64,000 nucleotides of DNA from Linum tenue (Eukaryota; Streptophyta; Magnoliopsida; Malpighiales; Linaceae). Positions 45,301 to 58,000 of the stretch are shown here, piece after piece. Numbering within the stretch: position 1 is the first letter of the stretch; every line of letters begins with the position of its first letter. The stretch covers positions 17,892,492-17,956,491 of the forward strand of contig CAMGYJ010000002.1 in the NCBI GenBank assembly GCA_946122785.1, read 5' to 3'. The position numbers were made by a program, and so were the translations under genes. The notes under the pieces are model-generated. The model worked only from the letters and a program-made list of their open reading frames with translations, was not told the DNA's origin and ran no database searches.

Positions 45301-45944
45301 TAAACATAAATAATACACTAATTTATGAGTGAATTTATCACTAACCATAAACAATTTCAAATCCATATCATCTATCACCAAAAAGTTCTAACAAAGTATT
45401 CAAACTATCTCACAAAAATAAATAATAATTTTTTATTATATTCAATTCAGTAGTGCTTGAGTTTGGATTATCTTAGTTTAATTAGATTTACGTATTTTTT
45501 CTCATTTTTTTGTAGTTAAAATAGTGAACCAGTAACAGGAATGGTTCATCTGGTTTCATGTCAAACCGTTAAAAAGTATTCGACCCAACTCTAACCATCC
45601 AATCAAAAGAACCAAACCGCTATTGTAATTGGTGATTCTAGTGACCCAACCATTGATCCGGTTTGGTTCTTTCAATGGAAAACTTTAAATTCTGCAAAAA
45701 AAGAAGGTTGGGTAATCGGGTACTATGTATCATGCAAATTTCTCTCCAACCAACTCATACGATCAAATGAATACAACTCTTGACGAGATAGATAGTCATT
45801 TTGTCGCCTTGCGAGGAATGAACCACAGCGTCGAAAAACAGCTTGAAGTGACCTAGAGAAGGAGACCAAAAAGAGAACTAGTTTCACATCACAGGTTGTG
45901 TTTCTCGGAAGGTAGGGCGAGCTCACTCCAAAAACCTGTCGGTT

Positions 45945-46229
45945 TGTATTGCACGAATCTGGAATCTCTAGTAATCATCTATCAGCTATACGGTGTTGAA
46001 AGGCCTTGTACACTGAGTCCGTCAGGCGCTGGTCATTGCCCGAAGTACTTACCTTAACCGCTAGAAAGAGGTGTCGAAGGTAGGGCTAGTGACGGTAAAG
46101 TCGTAACAAGGTAGGCATACGAGAAGGTGCGGCTGGATCATCTCTTTTTCAGAGAGAGGTAATGTTTGTTGGTATTTTGGTTTAACACGGCTTCACACCC
46201 AAAAAGAAGGGAGCTGAGTATGAGTTAAA
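45945..46229 (+). pseudogene. rrn16: Plastid 16S rRNA 3' end and spacer in nuclear DNA (NUPT)
   Basis: Recognisable 16S landmarks are GGAATCTCTAGTAATC, GGCCTTGTACAC, ATTGCCCGAAGT, TACCTTAACCGC, AAGTCGTAACAAGGTAG and GAAGGTGCGGCTGGATCA. The start of the 16S-trnI spacer follows (TTTTCAG.GAGAG, CTTCACACCCAAAAAGAAGGGAGCT). It is diverged, with many C-to-T/G-to-A type changes (for example GGATCATCTC for GGATCACCTC) and small deletions, so it is an old, non-functional insert. It ends where the next TIR element begins. Confidence 0.92.
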
Positions 46230-46236
46230 GAGAGCG

Positions 46237-46977
<741 letters not shown>

Positions 46978-47658
46978 CTTAGCCCAAACTTGTCATCGGA
47001 AGTATTTTTTCCTTTCTCGACGGTGAAGTAAAACTATGCTCATGCTTAATTGCAGTCGTATCATCATTTATTGTGTTTCAAAAAAAAATTCTAGCACCAT
47101 GTATGGAGAAATTAATACCAGTCTTTATTATCATCAGAAACAATTCGTAGTAGTCCTCAAAAGATAAACAAAACAAGCTCATTTATGACTTGACATCAAC
47201 TCTCCTCGCAGCTTCAACGTATCCTTCGGCATATCTCATCCACAGTCCCTTCACCACTTTGCTCGAGTGACTTTCAGCACATACTTGCTTAGCTTCTCAT
47301 AGGTCTCCTTCTCGTACTTTGAGTACACATTCTGCCACATACATTGAATCCACAGAATCAGTGTCAAATGTTCACTCACTTTAGCTTCTTGTTATTACCT
47401 CTTTAATGAAGGGCTGGATGAAGTGATTCACACACCTGAAGATCAAGGACATCATTCAGTTCTTTCACTTTGGCAAAGCAGGCTGGATCCTGTTTCCCAT
47501 AGTTTTCCTGGCAAGAAACACAAAAACTGGTTCTTGAGTCTCATGGGAATGGAAGGTATGCAGGAATCATGACGCAGTCTTATAGCTTTTACTTGCAACA
47601 GTTTCTTTTGTTCCTCGTTGGGAAGCTCCAGTGCCTTAACTACCAGCCACGAGCACTC

Positions 47659-48420
47659 GGGGTCGTTTGGATGGAATATTTGTATTAGTTATTTGTGAGT
47701 TATTTGGACACAAATAACTCGTTTGACAGCGTTTTAGTGAAATGTGTCGTTTTATTTGGACAGTGAGTTATTTATAGTTATTTGTGAGTTATTTGGACAC
47801 AAATAACTCGTTTGACAGCGTTTTAGTGAAATGTGTCGTTTTATTTGGACAGTGAGTTATTTACAAATAACTCAATGGGTCGTTTGGATGGGTTAATTGT
47901 CAATGTGGTATTTGTAGAGTCAAATAACTCATTTATTGTTCATGTGGTATTTTAGTGTTATTTCAGTGGTAATTGAAATAAAGTATCTTGCTTGGTTGAA
48001 CCATACAAATATGGTATTTGACATGTGCTATTTGGTAAAAGCAAAGTGGTAAACGAGTTATTTCAAAATAACACATGGGTATGAGTTATTTCAAATAACT
48101 CGTTTTGAGTTATTTGTAAATAACTCACTGTCCAAATAAATCATTTAAGTAAAACGTTGCCAAACGAGTTATTTGTGTTCAAATAACTCATTGTAAGTTA
48201 TTTGAACCCAAATAACTCATACAAATACTTCATCCAAACGACCCCCAAAACGAATTATTTGAAATAACTCATACCCCATGTTATTTCGAAATAACTCATT
48301 TTACCACTCTGCTTTTAACAAATACCACATTTGTATTGTTCTACCAAACGATGTACTTTTTATTTTAAAGGATATACTTTGCAGTAATTATTTGTGAGTT
48401 ATTTTTGTATTTAATGTCTT
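47659..48420. mobile_element. Tourist/Harbinger-like MITE complex in an FPPS exon
   Basis: GGGGTCGTTTGGATGGAATA at 47659 and its complement ending TCCAAACGACCCC near 48246 form the outer pair. A second GGTCGTTTGGATGG start at 47879 pairs with sequence up to about 48400. The interior is saturated with GAGTTATTTG/CAAATAACTC. The type is inferred from the TIR style; the 3-bp TSD is not clear. It interrupts the ECSWLVV exon of FPPS. Confidence 0.6.
47687..47864. repeat. Exact 89-bp tandem duplication
   Basis: Two copies (47687-47775 and 47776-47864), each starting AGTTATTTGTGAGTTATTTG, appear nearly identical, so the duplication is recent or has been homogenised. Confidence 0.85.
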
Positions 48421-48749
48421 TTCCAACTTCCAACCTGTGCATATAATACTAGGTAACTCGTAAATCAGCTATTTATTTAATTTTATGGAAAATGGGATAG
48501 CAAAAAAGAATATAGCTAGACATAGTTCAGTGAAAACCTTACCTTGCCTGTCACGTTGGGGTCTCCAAACTCCAAAGCAATCCAGATTCCAGATAATCAT
48601 TCTAACAAAAGGTGCACATTTCACGAAACCACTCAGTCAATATGGACTTTGCAGAGGTAGGAAGCAAAATGGATTTAGTTAGTTGCTCACCTGTATCTGA
48701 AAATAGGCTGCCATCTCCACAAGGATGCCCTTCACGTCTGAATGGTCTT

Positions 48750-49013
48750 TATTGTGTTTTATTATTATTTAGTTCCCCTAATTCCTACGTAACTTGGAGA
48801 TGGGATTAGGGTTTGTTTTTCTTGGGACTATTTAAGGCCTTCAACTTGTAGCGGCCGAACAGAACTTCTTCTCCTTCCTTTCGTTAAACAAAAGAATGAG
48901 AAAACAGCTGAGAGCATCAGCTCTCCGTGGACTAGTCCAACTCATCATTGAGCTGGAAAAACACGTAAAATCTCTTGCGTCGTCTTTATTATTTTGCGAA
49001 TATCGATTTCTTC
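48750..49013 (+). repeat. Copia 5' LTR
   Basis: 264 bp. It differs from the 3' LTR at roughly 15 positions plus one 7-bp indel (GATTAGG present here only). Contains GGGACTATTTAAGGCC as a TATA-like signal. Confidence 0.93.
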
Positions 49014-49092
49014 ATGGTATCAGAGCTGACCTTGATCTAGGGTTGGTTTTGTTCTTCCTTCGTCATCGTCATCAAGCTTCCGCACCCTTGAA

Positions 49093-50364
49093 GATTAGGG
49101 CAGTCACAGTCCATCTTCAAATATGTTTGGAGTCAATGATCAAGAGCTTGTCACCGGCGAGACGGGCGACAATCAAGTCATTAGCGAGAAGCAATTCCCT
49201 AAATACAGATAAAACTAAAACAAATTCCTAAACTACCACACTTATAAATTTTTTTTCCAAAATACCTAAGTTTGGAGTGGTTCGAGTTTGAGGAACTCGA
49301 ACTACTAACCGGTTCGAGTTTAGGAGACTCGATCTAGTCGTAGATCGATGATATAAGCCTCGGACCATGTGGAGCTGAAGTGGTTCGAGTTCAGTAAACT
49401 CGAACCACTCCTTTGAAATTTCCAACAACCTTAACTTTGTGCTCGGTTATCCGATCGTAGCAAACTTTTTTTTCATTTCGCATAACTTTTCGAGGACTAC
49501 AACTTTTATAATAGAAATATTTTCAGAATATATGTGAAAATGTGAAAAATAAAGTTAAATGTACTCCCAAACCACCTTATATTAAAAACTATTCCTATTT
49601 TGAAAATTTATTCCTAGTAAATGTTGTAGTACTCAAAAAATTATGCAAAACAAAAAAAAAACTTTGTGACGTTCGGATTGCGGAGCACAAAGTTATGATT
49701 CATCCAGCTGATCATCCGAACCTTATGTTTGTGAGCGAAGTCCTTACCGACATGAACTATGGGGAATGGGTAGATGAGATGTCCAATTCTCTCCTCATCT
49801 CGAGGCCTGGGTACGCTGCAATGCGACTGTCGTTGGCTGGTTGCGAACCGCGATGACCCGTGAAATCAGGAACGGACTCAGCTCGGGCCTTACAGCAAAC
49901 AAATCTGGGACGAGCTCAAGGAACGCTTCAGTACGGGCAATCTGCCTAGGTGCTACAAACTTCGACGTGAGATCACAAGTTTACGTCAAGAGAAAACAAC
50001 TGTGGCTGCCTTCTATTCAAAACTGAAGCGGCTATGGGATGACTGGCTCACACTTGATCCTCCCGCTAAGTGTACCTGCGGCAAATGTGAGTGCAACGTT
50101 GAGCAACGTACTCGTTCCTCCCATGATGAGATGCGGCTTCTGGATTTTTTGCTGGGATTAGATGACAATTTCTCCATTGTCCGGACCAAGCTTCTCTCGC
50201 TGAAACCAACACCCACTTTGGGTGAGGCCTATCACATGGTGGCCAATGATGAACAGCAACGCCACCTCTCATCTGAATCCCGTCCGTCGTTTGAAGCTGC
50301 GGCATTTCAAGGCAAAGGCGATCACAGCGCGTCCGAGCCCCGAACTCCTGAGGGTCGTCCCTAG
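49093..50364 (+). pseudogene. Copia gag, split by a MITE-like insert
   Basis: The nucleocapsid/capsid gene starts MFGVNDQELVTGETG (ATG at 49123), breaks at about 49200, and resumes near 49690 with MIHPADHPNLMFVSEVLT. Frameshifts follow. The conserved middle is open at 50002-50364: FYSKLKRLWDDW, CTCGKCEC, LLDFLLGLDDNF and AYHMVANDEQQR, typical of the UBN2/retrotran_gag family. The zinc knuckle just after (CTHCEKP, GHLIRD) has a stop and has lost its last cysteine. Non-functional. Confidence 0.85.
49202..49692. mobile_element. MITE-like insert in copia gag
   Basis: It interrupts gag and contains a roughly 40-bp inverted repeat, AACTTTGTGCTC...AAACTTTTTTTT (49431-49472) against 49652-49693, plus several GGTTCGAGTTT words in both orientations. 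Precise ends and TSD not resolved. Confidence 0.45.
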
Positions 50365-50590
50365 TGCACGCATTGTGAGAAACCTAGAGCATTTTAAGGC
50401 CACTTGATACGAGATTATAGGCTGGCCACAACGTTCTAGCACCGCCGGCAACAATGCAGGGCTATCAGGATCAGCTGGTGACAAGCCCCGCCGACGCAAC
50501 AACTCCAAGCAGCTCCGCTCCGATCCCAAAGCAGCAACTGTTGAAAGTGAGGTTGGCGGGAGTCCTGTCCTCGGCTTAACCCCAGCTCAG

Positions 50591-53500
50591 ATGGCTCAAC
50601 TTCGGGCTTTCCTCAATGCCGACATCAATCCTACTCCCATGGCTGGTATGGCAGCAAATATGACAGGTAACACTCTTGATTCTTGCTCATGGATAATCGA
50701 TTCTGGATGTAATGAGCACATCATCAAAAATAATTCTTTGTTTCTTGGTTGTTCCGAGAAACATGCTGATTTACAGGTTCGGATCCCTAATGGCAAGGGA
50801 GTTTCTGTTCATAGTATTGGAATGACACAATTACAGAATGGTCTAGTTCTGAATCGTGTTCTACATATCCCGGATTTCCAATGCAATTTACTGTCAGTCA
50901 GTCATCTTACTGCCGATCATCCAGTTGCAGTGGTTTTCTTACGCAATTTCTGTGTCATTCAGGATTTAGCTTCGAAGAAGATGATTGGCATGGAGATTCA
51001 GAGTGACGGTCTATATTATTTGCGAGTATTTGATTGGGGTCATCTAGTAGCTTTTGCGGCACAAAAGGCCTTGGGGAACTCGCAGCTCTGGCACTCTCGT
51101 CTTGGTCACCCATCCGAGAAGAAGTTGTTGCCCTTGCAATCTTTCATTTCTAGTCCTTTGGTTTTGAATAAAGACCCTTGTGATTCTTGTTTGCGGGCTA
51201 AGCAGACTCGGCTTCCTTTTTCTCGCAGCAGCATTAAGACTCAATCTTGTTTTGAATTAATTCACATTGTCATTTGGGGTGGTCTTTCTGAGCCCTCTTT
51301 CACTGGGGCACGGTTTTTCCTTACCATTGTTGACGATTCAGTAGAAAAAATAAGGGTTTTTTTGTTGAAGTACAAGTCAGAGGTTGCTCGATATTTGTTT
51401 GTTTTTTTCAAACAGGTGCAAACTCAATATGGGAAGGGCGTTAAGCGCATTCACGCTGATAATGGTAGGGAATTCAATACCCGTCCTCTGCGTGATTTTT
51501 ACGAACAGGAAGGGATTATCCTCCAAACTTCTTGTACGGACACTCCGCAACAGAACGGTGTTGTGGAAAGGAAACATCGTCACCTTCTTGACACTGCTTG
51601 GGGGCTTCGCTTTCATGCTGGCCTACCTCTCCGTTTTTGGGGAGAATGTGTCCTCACTGCGGCATATCTCATTAATTGTATGCCTCTGGTTCCTCTCCAC
51701 CACCAAACCCCATATCAAATTCTTTTTGGGGCTCCTCCTCGTTATGATCATTTGCGCAGCCTGGGCTGTCTAGTTTATGCCCGCGACAACCACAAGGGGC
51801 ATCACAAATTTGCAGCTCGTGGATGCCCTGGTATCTTCATTGGCTATCCCTCTACACAACGGGGCTATCGAGTCTATGACCTTGAGCAGCGTCAGATTTT
51901 CACGTCCCGTGATGTCACCTTTCTTGAGCAGGTGTTTCCATACAAAGCTTGCACATCCTCATCTCCTTCCGAGCCTTGCATGGAGTCACCTGTGCATGAT
52001 CTCCTCAGCCCAACACGTCTTCTTGATGACGTGCATGCGTCGACTGCTGCTCCTCCCGTGCCTCAATCTCCTTCCTCATGTGCTCCTGCCACTTCACGTT
52101 CGCCTGTCACTCTCCCTCGGTTGGAAGATGCCATCCCGCTGGCTACTCAACCTGCCTCCCGAGAACCCTCTTCCCCTGGCTCCCCGCTCAATTCCCCATC
52201 ACCCGCGGGTACTTCCACTCCTGCATCCAGTCCCGTCGAGCTTGCCATGTCATCTCCAGGTTTGGGTACTTCTCCTGCACCTGTTTTGGGATGAGGTGAT
52301 TGTGATCGTCGCCCTCCTCCTCGGCTGGCCGATTATAATTTTCGTCTCCCGAACATGTCTTTTACTCATCATGTGGCCTATCCTATGGCCAACTACGTTC
52401 TTATCATCGGTTGTCACCCTCCCATAGAGCTTACCTTGCTCGCATCTCTAAAGTCACCGAACCCAAGTTTTATTACCAGGCAGTTCGTTTTGAGCATTGG
52501 CGGATTGCCATGCAAACCGAGATCTCGCCCATGGTTGTTAATGGTACTTAGACACTAACTTTCCTCCCTACAGGAAAACGTGCAATCGAATGCAAATGGG
52601 TTTTCAAAATCAAGTATAACCCGTATGGCTCGATCGAATGTTACAAGGATACACCCAGGTCGAAGGCATCGATTATCACGATACCTTTGCTCCAATTGGC
52701 AAACTTGTGACTGTTCGTTGCCTGCTCGTTGTTGCTGTTATAAAGGGCTGGTTTATTCACCAATTGGACGTGAATAATGCTTTCCTTCACGGTGATTTGG
52801 ACGAAGAAGTTTATATGAAGCTTCCACAGGGTTTCTCTCACCCAGGTGATAATTGTGTCTGCCGTTTGCACAAATCCATCTACGGGCTCAAGCAGGCCTC
52901 TCGGAATTGGTATCATAAGTTTTCCGCGACCTTAGTTGAGTTTCAGTTTCGCGAGAGCCATGCCGACCCTTCCTTGTTCATCTATAATTCGGTTGGTTCT
53001 TTCGTTGCGGCTCTCATTTATGACAACGATGTCATTCTCGCCGGGAATGATTTGTCATTCATTCAACGTGTCAAGCAGTTTCTTCATGCTCGATTCACTA
53101 TCAAGGACCTCAGACCCCTCAAATACTTTCTTGGGATTGAGGTAGCTCACTCATCTCGTGGTCTCATTCTCAATCAAAGGAAGTACGTTCTCGATATCTT
53201 GGCCGAGAATGGCTTCCAGGCTACTCGCCCGTCTGACTCCCCCATTGAGCATAATCATCAGTTGGGTCGTCTAGAGTCTCCTGCTGCTCCTGACCCTGCC
53301 GGTTTTTGTCATCTAGTGGGTCGACTCCTTTACCTCACTGTCACTCGACCCGACATCACCTATTGTTGTCAATCTTCTCAGTGAAGCAGTGCACGCTCCG
53401 ACTCAGGCGCACCTTGATGCAGCTCATCGCATCCTCCGGTATCTCAAATCCTCTCCTGGTCATGGTCTACTCTTTCCTACTAATGGTTCTCTTAATTTGA

Positions 53501-53883
53501 CAGCTTATTGTGACGCTTATTGGGGTGGCTGTCAAACCGCCCGGCGTTCCACGACGGGTTACTTCATTCGCCTTGGCTCTTCCCCTATTTCATGGCGTAC
53601 GAAGAAACAGTCTATTGTTGCTCGTTTTTCTGCCGAGGCTGAGTATCGTGCCATGGCCACTACTGTCAGTGAGATCCTTAGGCTGCGTTGGGTCCTCACT
53701 GAACTTGGTGTTCCTCAAACTCGCCCTACTCCGTTATATTGTAATAATCAGACGGCTCTTCACATTGCCGCCAACCCTGTCTTCCACGAACGCACCAAAC
53801 ACGTGGAAATTGATTGCTATTTTGTCAGAGAACATGTTCAATCTCTCCACATCGCTCCCCGGAAGATCCACACGGCAGAATAA
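50591..53883 (+). pseudogene. Copia pol: protease, integrase, reverse transcriptase, RNase H
   Basis: 50591-52294 is a 567-codon frame: protease IIDSGCNEHI, GAG-pre-integrase LWHSRLGHPSEKK, integrase FLTIVDD, HADNGREF and PQQNGVVERKHRH (the D, D and E positions), then a Ser/Pro-rich linker ending in a TGA. 52638-53384 is the RVT_2 reverse transcriptase with QLDVNNAFLHGDL, LHKSIYGLKQASRNWY and ALIYDNDVILAG; the usual YVDD active-site box reads YDND. A frameshift near 53385 leads to RNase H at 53389-53883 with TAYCDAYWGG, SAEAEYRAMA and HERTKHVEIDCYFVRE. The stop in the linker, the frameshifts and the altered RT box make it defective. Confidence 0.93.
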
Positions 53884-53983
53884 ACTGCAGACTTTTTCAC
53901 TAAGGGCGTCGCCATTGATCACTTCCATCACCTTTTGTCCAAGCTTGGCATGTTCGATCTCCATGCTTGCGCTTGAGGGGGCG

Positions 53984-54240
53984 TATTGTGTTTTATTATT
54001 ATTTAGTTCCCCTAATTCCTACGTAACTTGGAGATGGGTTTGTTTTTCCTGGGACTATTTAAGGCCATGAACTTGTAGTGGCCGAACTAAACTTCTTCTC
54101 CTTCCTTTCGTTAAACAAAAGAATAAGAAAACAGCCGAGAGCATAAGCTCTCTGTGGACTAGTCCAACTCATCATCTAGCTGGAAAACCACGTAAAATCC
54201 CTTGCGTTGTCTTTATCATTTTGCGAATATCAATTTCTTC
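53984..54240 (+). repeat. Copia 3' LTR
   Basis: 257 bp partner of the LTR at 48750; immediately followed by the TSD and the rest of the FPPS exon. Confidence 0.95.
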
Positions 54241-54655
54241 GGTCTTTGATATTTTCCCCTGCCATTATCAATGCACATGCAACCTGGGTTGAAGTGAGCA
54301 AGTTGGTCACCACCTTTTGTAAACTAGCTGCAGAAGAGTGTGAACTGAACCCAACATTTCGTAACTTACAGGCAGGTAAAGTGAGTAATAAGCGCTTTCG
54401 TATTCTGAAATTCTGTTATATCTGCAAGATACATTGATGTCAAAATTTTCACCCTTCACAGAACGGAAGCTGGTTTGGTTGCAGCAAGGGAGTTCAGGAG
54501 TACGAATCACCACTAACCACTTACAATGTCAATGAGTACTTAGTTAGATCCTTCTCATTTGTGGTTATTAGATCGATCATTTGTCCACAAATTGATTGGA
54601 ATTCAACCTGCACCACAGAGGACGAGAGGAATATAAAATGAGAAACCTTATTTAT

Positions 54656-55094
54656 TAGGGGTGGCTATACGGTCCGGTCTGGTTAAATTGGCCCAAATTG
54701 ATTCGGTCCAGTCCGGTCTTTTTGAAAATATAAGGACCAAAGATTGGATTGGATACAGTCCAGTCTTAATCCAGTCCGGTCCCAATTCAGTCTTGATTTT
54801 ATATTTAGCTTGTGGGGATTTGAGTGGCCTAAGGCCTGAAAGGGTGAGGAGTTGGTTAAGTTTTGTACTAAGTGTAAAGGGTGGTGACCGTTTATGCAAA
54901 TTACCCTTCAGTTTTTTGGTGTTGAACTCTCTTATCCGGTCTTTATCTAGTTTTCGATATGGTCCCGAACAGTTTTTTTACCACAAATCTAAGCCCAAAG
55001 ATTGGATTGGATTGTATACCATCCAGTCTCGGTCCGGGTTATACGGTCCGGTTTCGGGTAAAACCAAAAAATCTTGACCAAATAGCCAGCCCTA
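54656..55094. mobile_element. hAT MITE in an FPPS intron, 439 bp
   Basis: TAGGGGTGGCTAT / TAGGGCTGGCTAT inverted ends with an 8-bp TSD TTATTTAT/ATATTTAT (7 of 8; 54648-54655 and 55095-55102). GGTCCGGTCTGG-type subterminal repeats. Its last 16 bp recur at five junctions of the adjacent exon array. Confidence 0.9.
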
Positions 55095-58000
55095 ATATTT
55101 ATCCTGAACAGCAAAACATTTGTTGAGATCACGTTACCTCACTGAACAACTCTACCAGATCAACATAGTACGGCTTATTCCTGAAATGGAGCTGTAACAT
55201 CCTAGCAATATGGTTGCGGAGAACTAGAGCATCATTTATAGCAATCATCCCAACCTATGGGAATGAAAAGGCAACAATACGCAAGTCAGAATTTGGACAT
55301 TTCCAAGATGATCAAACAGTAACACAAGGATCAGAGTTGCAGCATTATACCAACATACCCCAGGTAATCTATATCAGCAAGATTGACGTCGACGCATGTG
55401 AGAGTTATCCACAATATCATCGATAATATTTATCCTGAACTGCAAAACAATTGTTGAGATTACGTTACCTACCAGATCCACATAGTACGGCTTATTCCTT
55501 AAATGAAGCTTTAACATCCTAGCAATAAGGTTGCGGAGAACTAGAGGATCATTTATAGCAATCATCCCAACCTATGGGAATGAAAAGGCAACAATACGCA
55601 AGTCAGAATTTGGGCATTTCCAAGATGATCATACAGTAACACAATATCATCGATAATGAGAGCACATCCTTGAAACTAGAAAACCCACCAGCGTCAAAAG
55701 TCAAAACAATGCTTAGCTTGCCTCGAAAGCCAACCCAAATAGCCATCCCTAATATTTATCCTAAACTGCAAAACAATTGTTGAGATCACGTTGCCTCACT
55801 GAAACAACTCTACCAGATCCACATAGTACGACTGGTTCCTGAAATGGAGCTTTAACATCCCAACAATATGGCTGCGGAGAATTAGAGCATCATTTATAGC
55901 AATCATCCCAACCTATGGGAATGAAAAGGAAACAATACGCAAGTCAGAATTTGGGCATTTCCAAGATGATCATACAGTAACACAAGGATCAGAGTTGCAA
56001 CATTATACCAACATACCCCAGGTAATCTATACCAGCAAGGTTGACGTCGACGTATGTGAGAGTTATCCATAATATCATCAATAATATTTATCATGCACTG
56101 CAAAACCATTGTTGAGATCACGTTACCTACCATATCCACATAGTACGGCTTATTCATGAAATGGAGCTTTAACATCCTAGCAATATGGTTGCGGAGAACT
56201 AGAGCATTATTTATAGCAATCATCCCAACCTATGTGAATGAAAAGGCAACAATACGCAAGTCAGAATTTGGGCATTTCCAAGATGATCATACAGTAACAC
56301 AAGGATCAGAGTTGCAGCATTATACCAACATATCCCATGTAATCTATACCAGCAAGGTTAACCTCGACAGATGTGAGAGTTATCCACAATATCATCGATA
56401 ATGAGAGCACATCCTTGAAACTAGAAAACCCACCAGCGTCAAAAGTCAAAACAATGCTTAGCATGCCTCGAAAGCCAATCCAAATAGCCAGCCCTAATAT
56501 TTATCCTGAACTGCAAAACAATTGTTTAAATCATGTTACCTCACTGAACAACTCCACCAGGTCCACATAGTACGACTGGTTCCTGAAATGGAGCTTTAAC
56601 ATCCTAACAATATGGTTGCGAAGAATTAGAGCATCATTTATAGCAATCATCCCAACCTATGAGAATGAAAAGGAAACAATACGCAAGTCAGAATTTGGGC
56701 ATTTCCAAGATAATCATACAGTAATACAAGGATCAGAGTTGCAGCATTATACCAACATATCCCATGTAATCTATACCAGCAAGGTTGACCTCGACGCATG
56801 TGAGAGTTATCCACAATATCATCGATAATGAGAGCACATCCTTGAAACTAGAAAACCCACCAGCGTCAAAAGTCAAAACAATGCTTAGCTTGCCTCGAAA
56901 GCCAACCCAAATAGCCAGCCCTAATATTTATCCTGAACTGCAAAACAAGTGTTGAGATCACGTTACCTCACTGAACAACTCTACCAGATCCACATTGTAC
57001 GACTGGTTCCTGAAATGGAGCTTTAACATCCTAACAATATGGTTGCGGAGAATTAGAGCATCATTTATAGCAATCATCCAAACCTATGAGAATGAAAAGG
57101 AAACAATACGCAAGTCAGAATTGCGGCATTTCCAAGATGATCATACAGTAACACAAGGATCAGAGTTGCAACATTATACCAACATACCCCAGGTAATCTA
57201 TACCAGCAAGGTTGACGTCGACGCATGTGAGAGTTATCCACAATATCATCGATAATATTTATCCTGAACTGCAAAACCATTGTTGAGATCACGTTACCTA
57301 CCAGATCCACATAGTACGGCTTATTCTTGAAATGGAGCTTTAACATCCTAGCAATATGGTTGCGGAGAACTAGAGCATCATTTATAGAAATCATCCCAAC
57401 CTATGTGAATGAAAAGGCAACAATAACCAAGTCAGAATTTGGGCATTTCCAAAATGATCATACAGTAGTAACACAAGGATCAGAGTTGCAGCATTATACC
57501 AACATACCCCAGGTAATCTATACTAGCAAGGTTGACCTCGAGGTACGTGAGAGTTATCCACAATATCATCGGTAATGAGAGCACATCCTTGAAACTAGAA
57601 AACCCACCAGCGTCAAACGTCAAAACAATGCTTAGCTTGCCTCGAAAGCCAACCCAAATAGCCAGCCCTAATATTTATCCTGAACTGCAAAACAATTGTT
57701 GAGATCACGTTACCTCCTTGAACAACTCTACCTGATCCAAATAGTACGACTTATTCCAGAAATGGAGCTTTAACATCCTAGCAATATGGTTGCGGAGAAC
57801 TAGAGCATCATTTATAGCAATCATCCCAACCTTTGGGAATGAAAAGGCAACAATACGCAAGTCAGAATTTGGGCATTTCCAAGATGATCATACAGTAACA
57901 CAAGGATAAGTGTTGCAGCATTATACCAACATACCCCAGGTAATCTATACCAGCAAGGTTGACGTCGACGCATGTGAGAGTTATCCCCAATATCATCGAT

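Larger units (their letters stand above)
48750..54240 (+). mobile_element. Complete but defective Ty1/copia retrotransposon, 5.5 kb
   Basis: Two LTRs (48750-49013 and 53984-54240) begin TATTGTGTTTTATT and end AATTTCTTC. The PBS TGGTATCAGAGC (49015-49026, initiator tRNA-Met complement) and the polypurine tract TTGAGGGGGCG (53973-53983) are in place, and the target GGTCTT is duplicated (48744-48749 and 54241-54246). Domain order protease-integrase-RT-RNase H is that of copia. It inserted into the FPPS exon between GENIK and DHSDV. Confidence 0.95.

Noticed and set aside
45723..45926. Minus-strand 67-codon ORF as an organellar gene
   Set aside because: It adjoins the plastid insert but matches no plastid protein I can place; left unassigned.
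45945..46150. Functional 16S rRNA gene or bacterial contamination
   Set aside because: Only the 3' end is present, heavily mutated and followed by plastid-type spacer, so a nuclear plastid insert is the better explanation.
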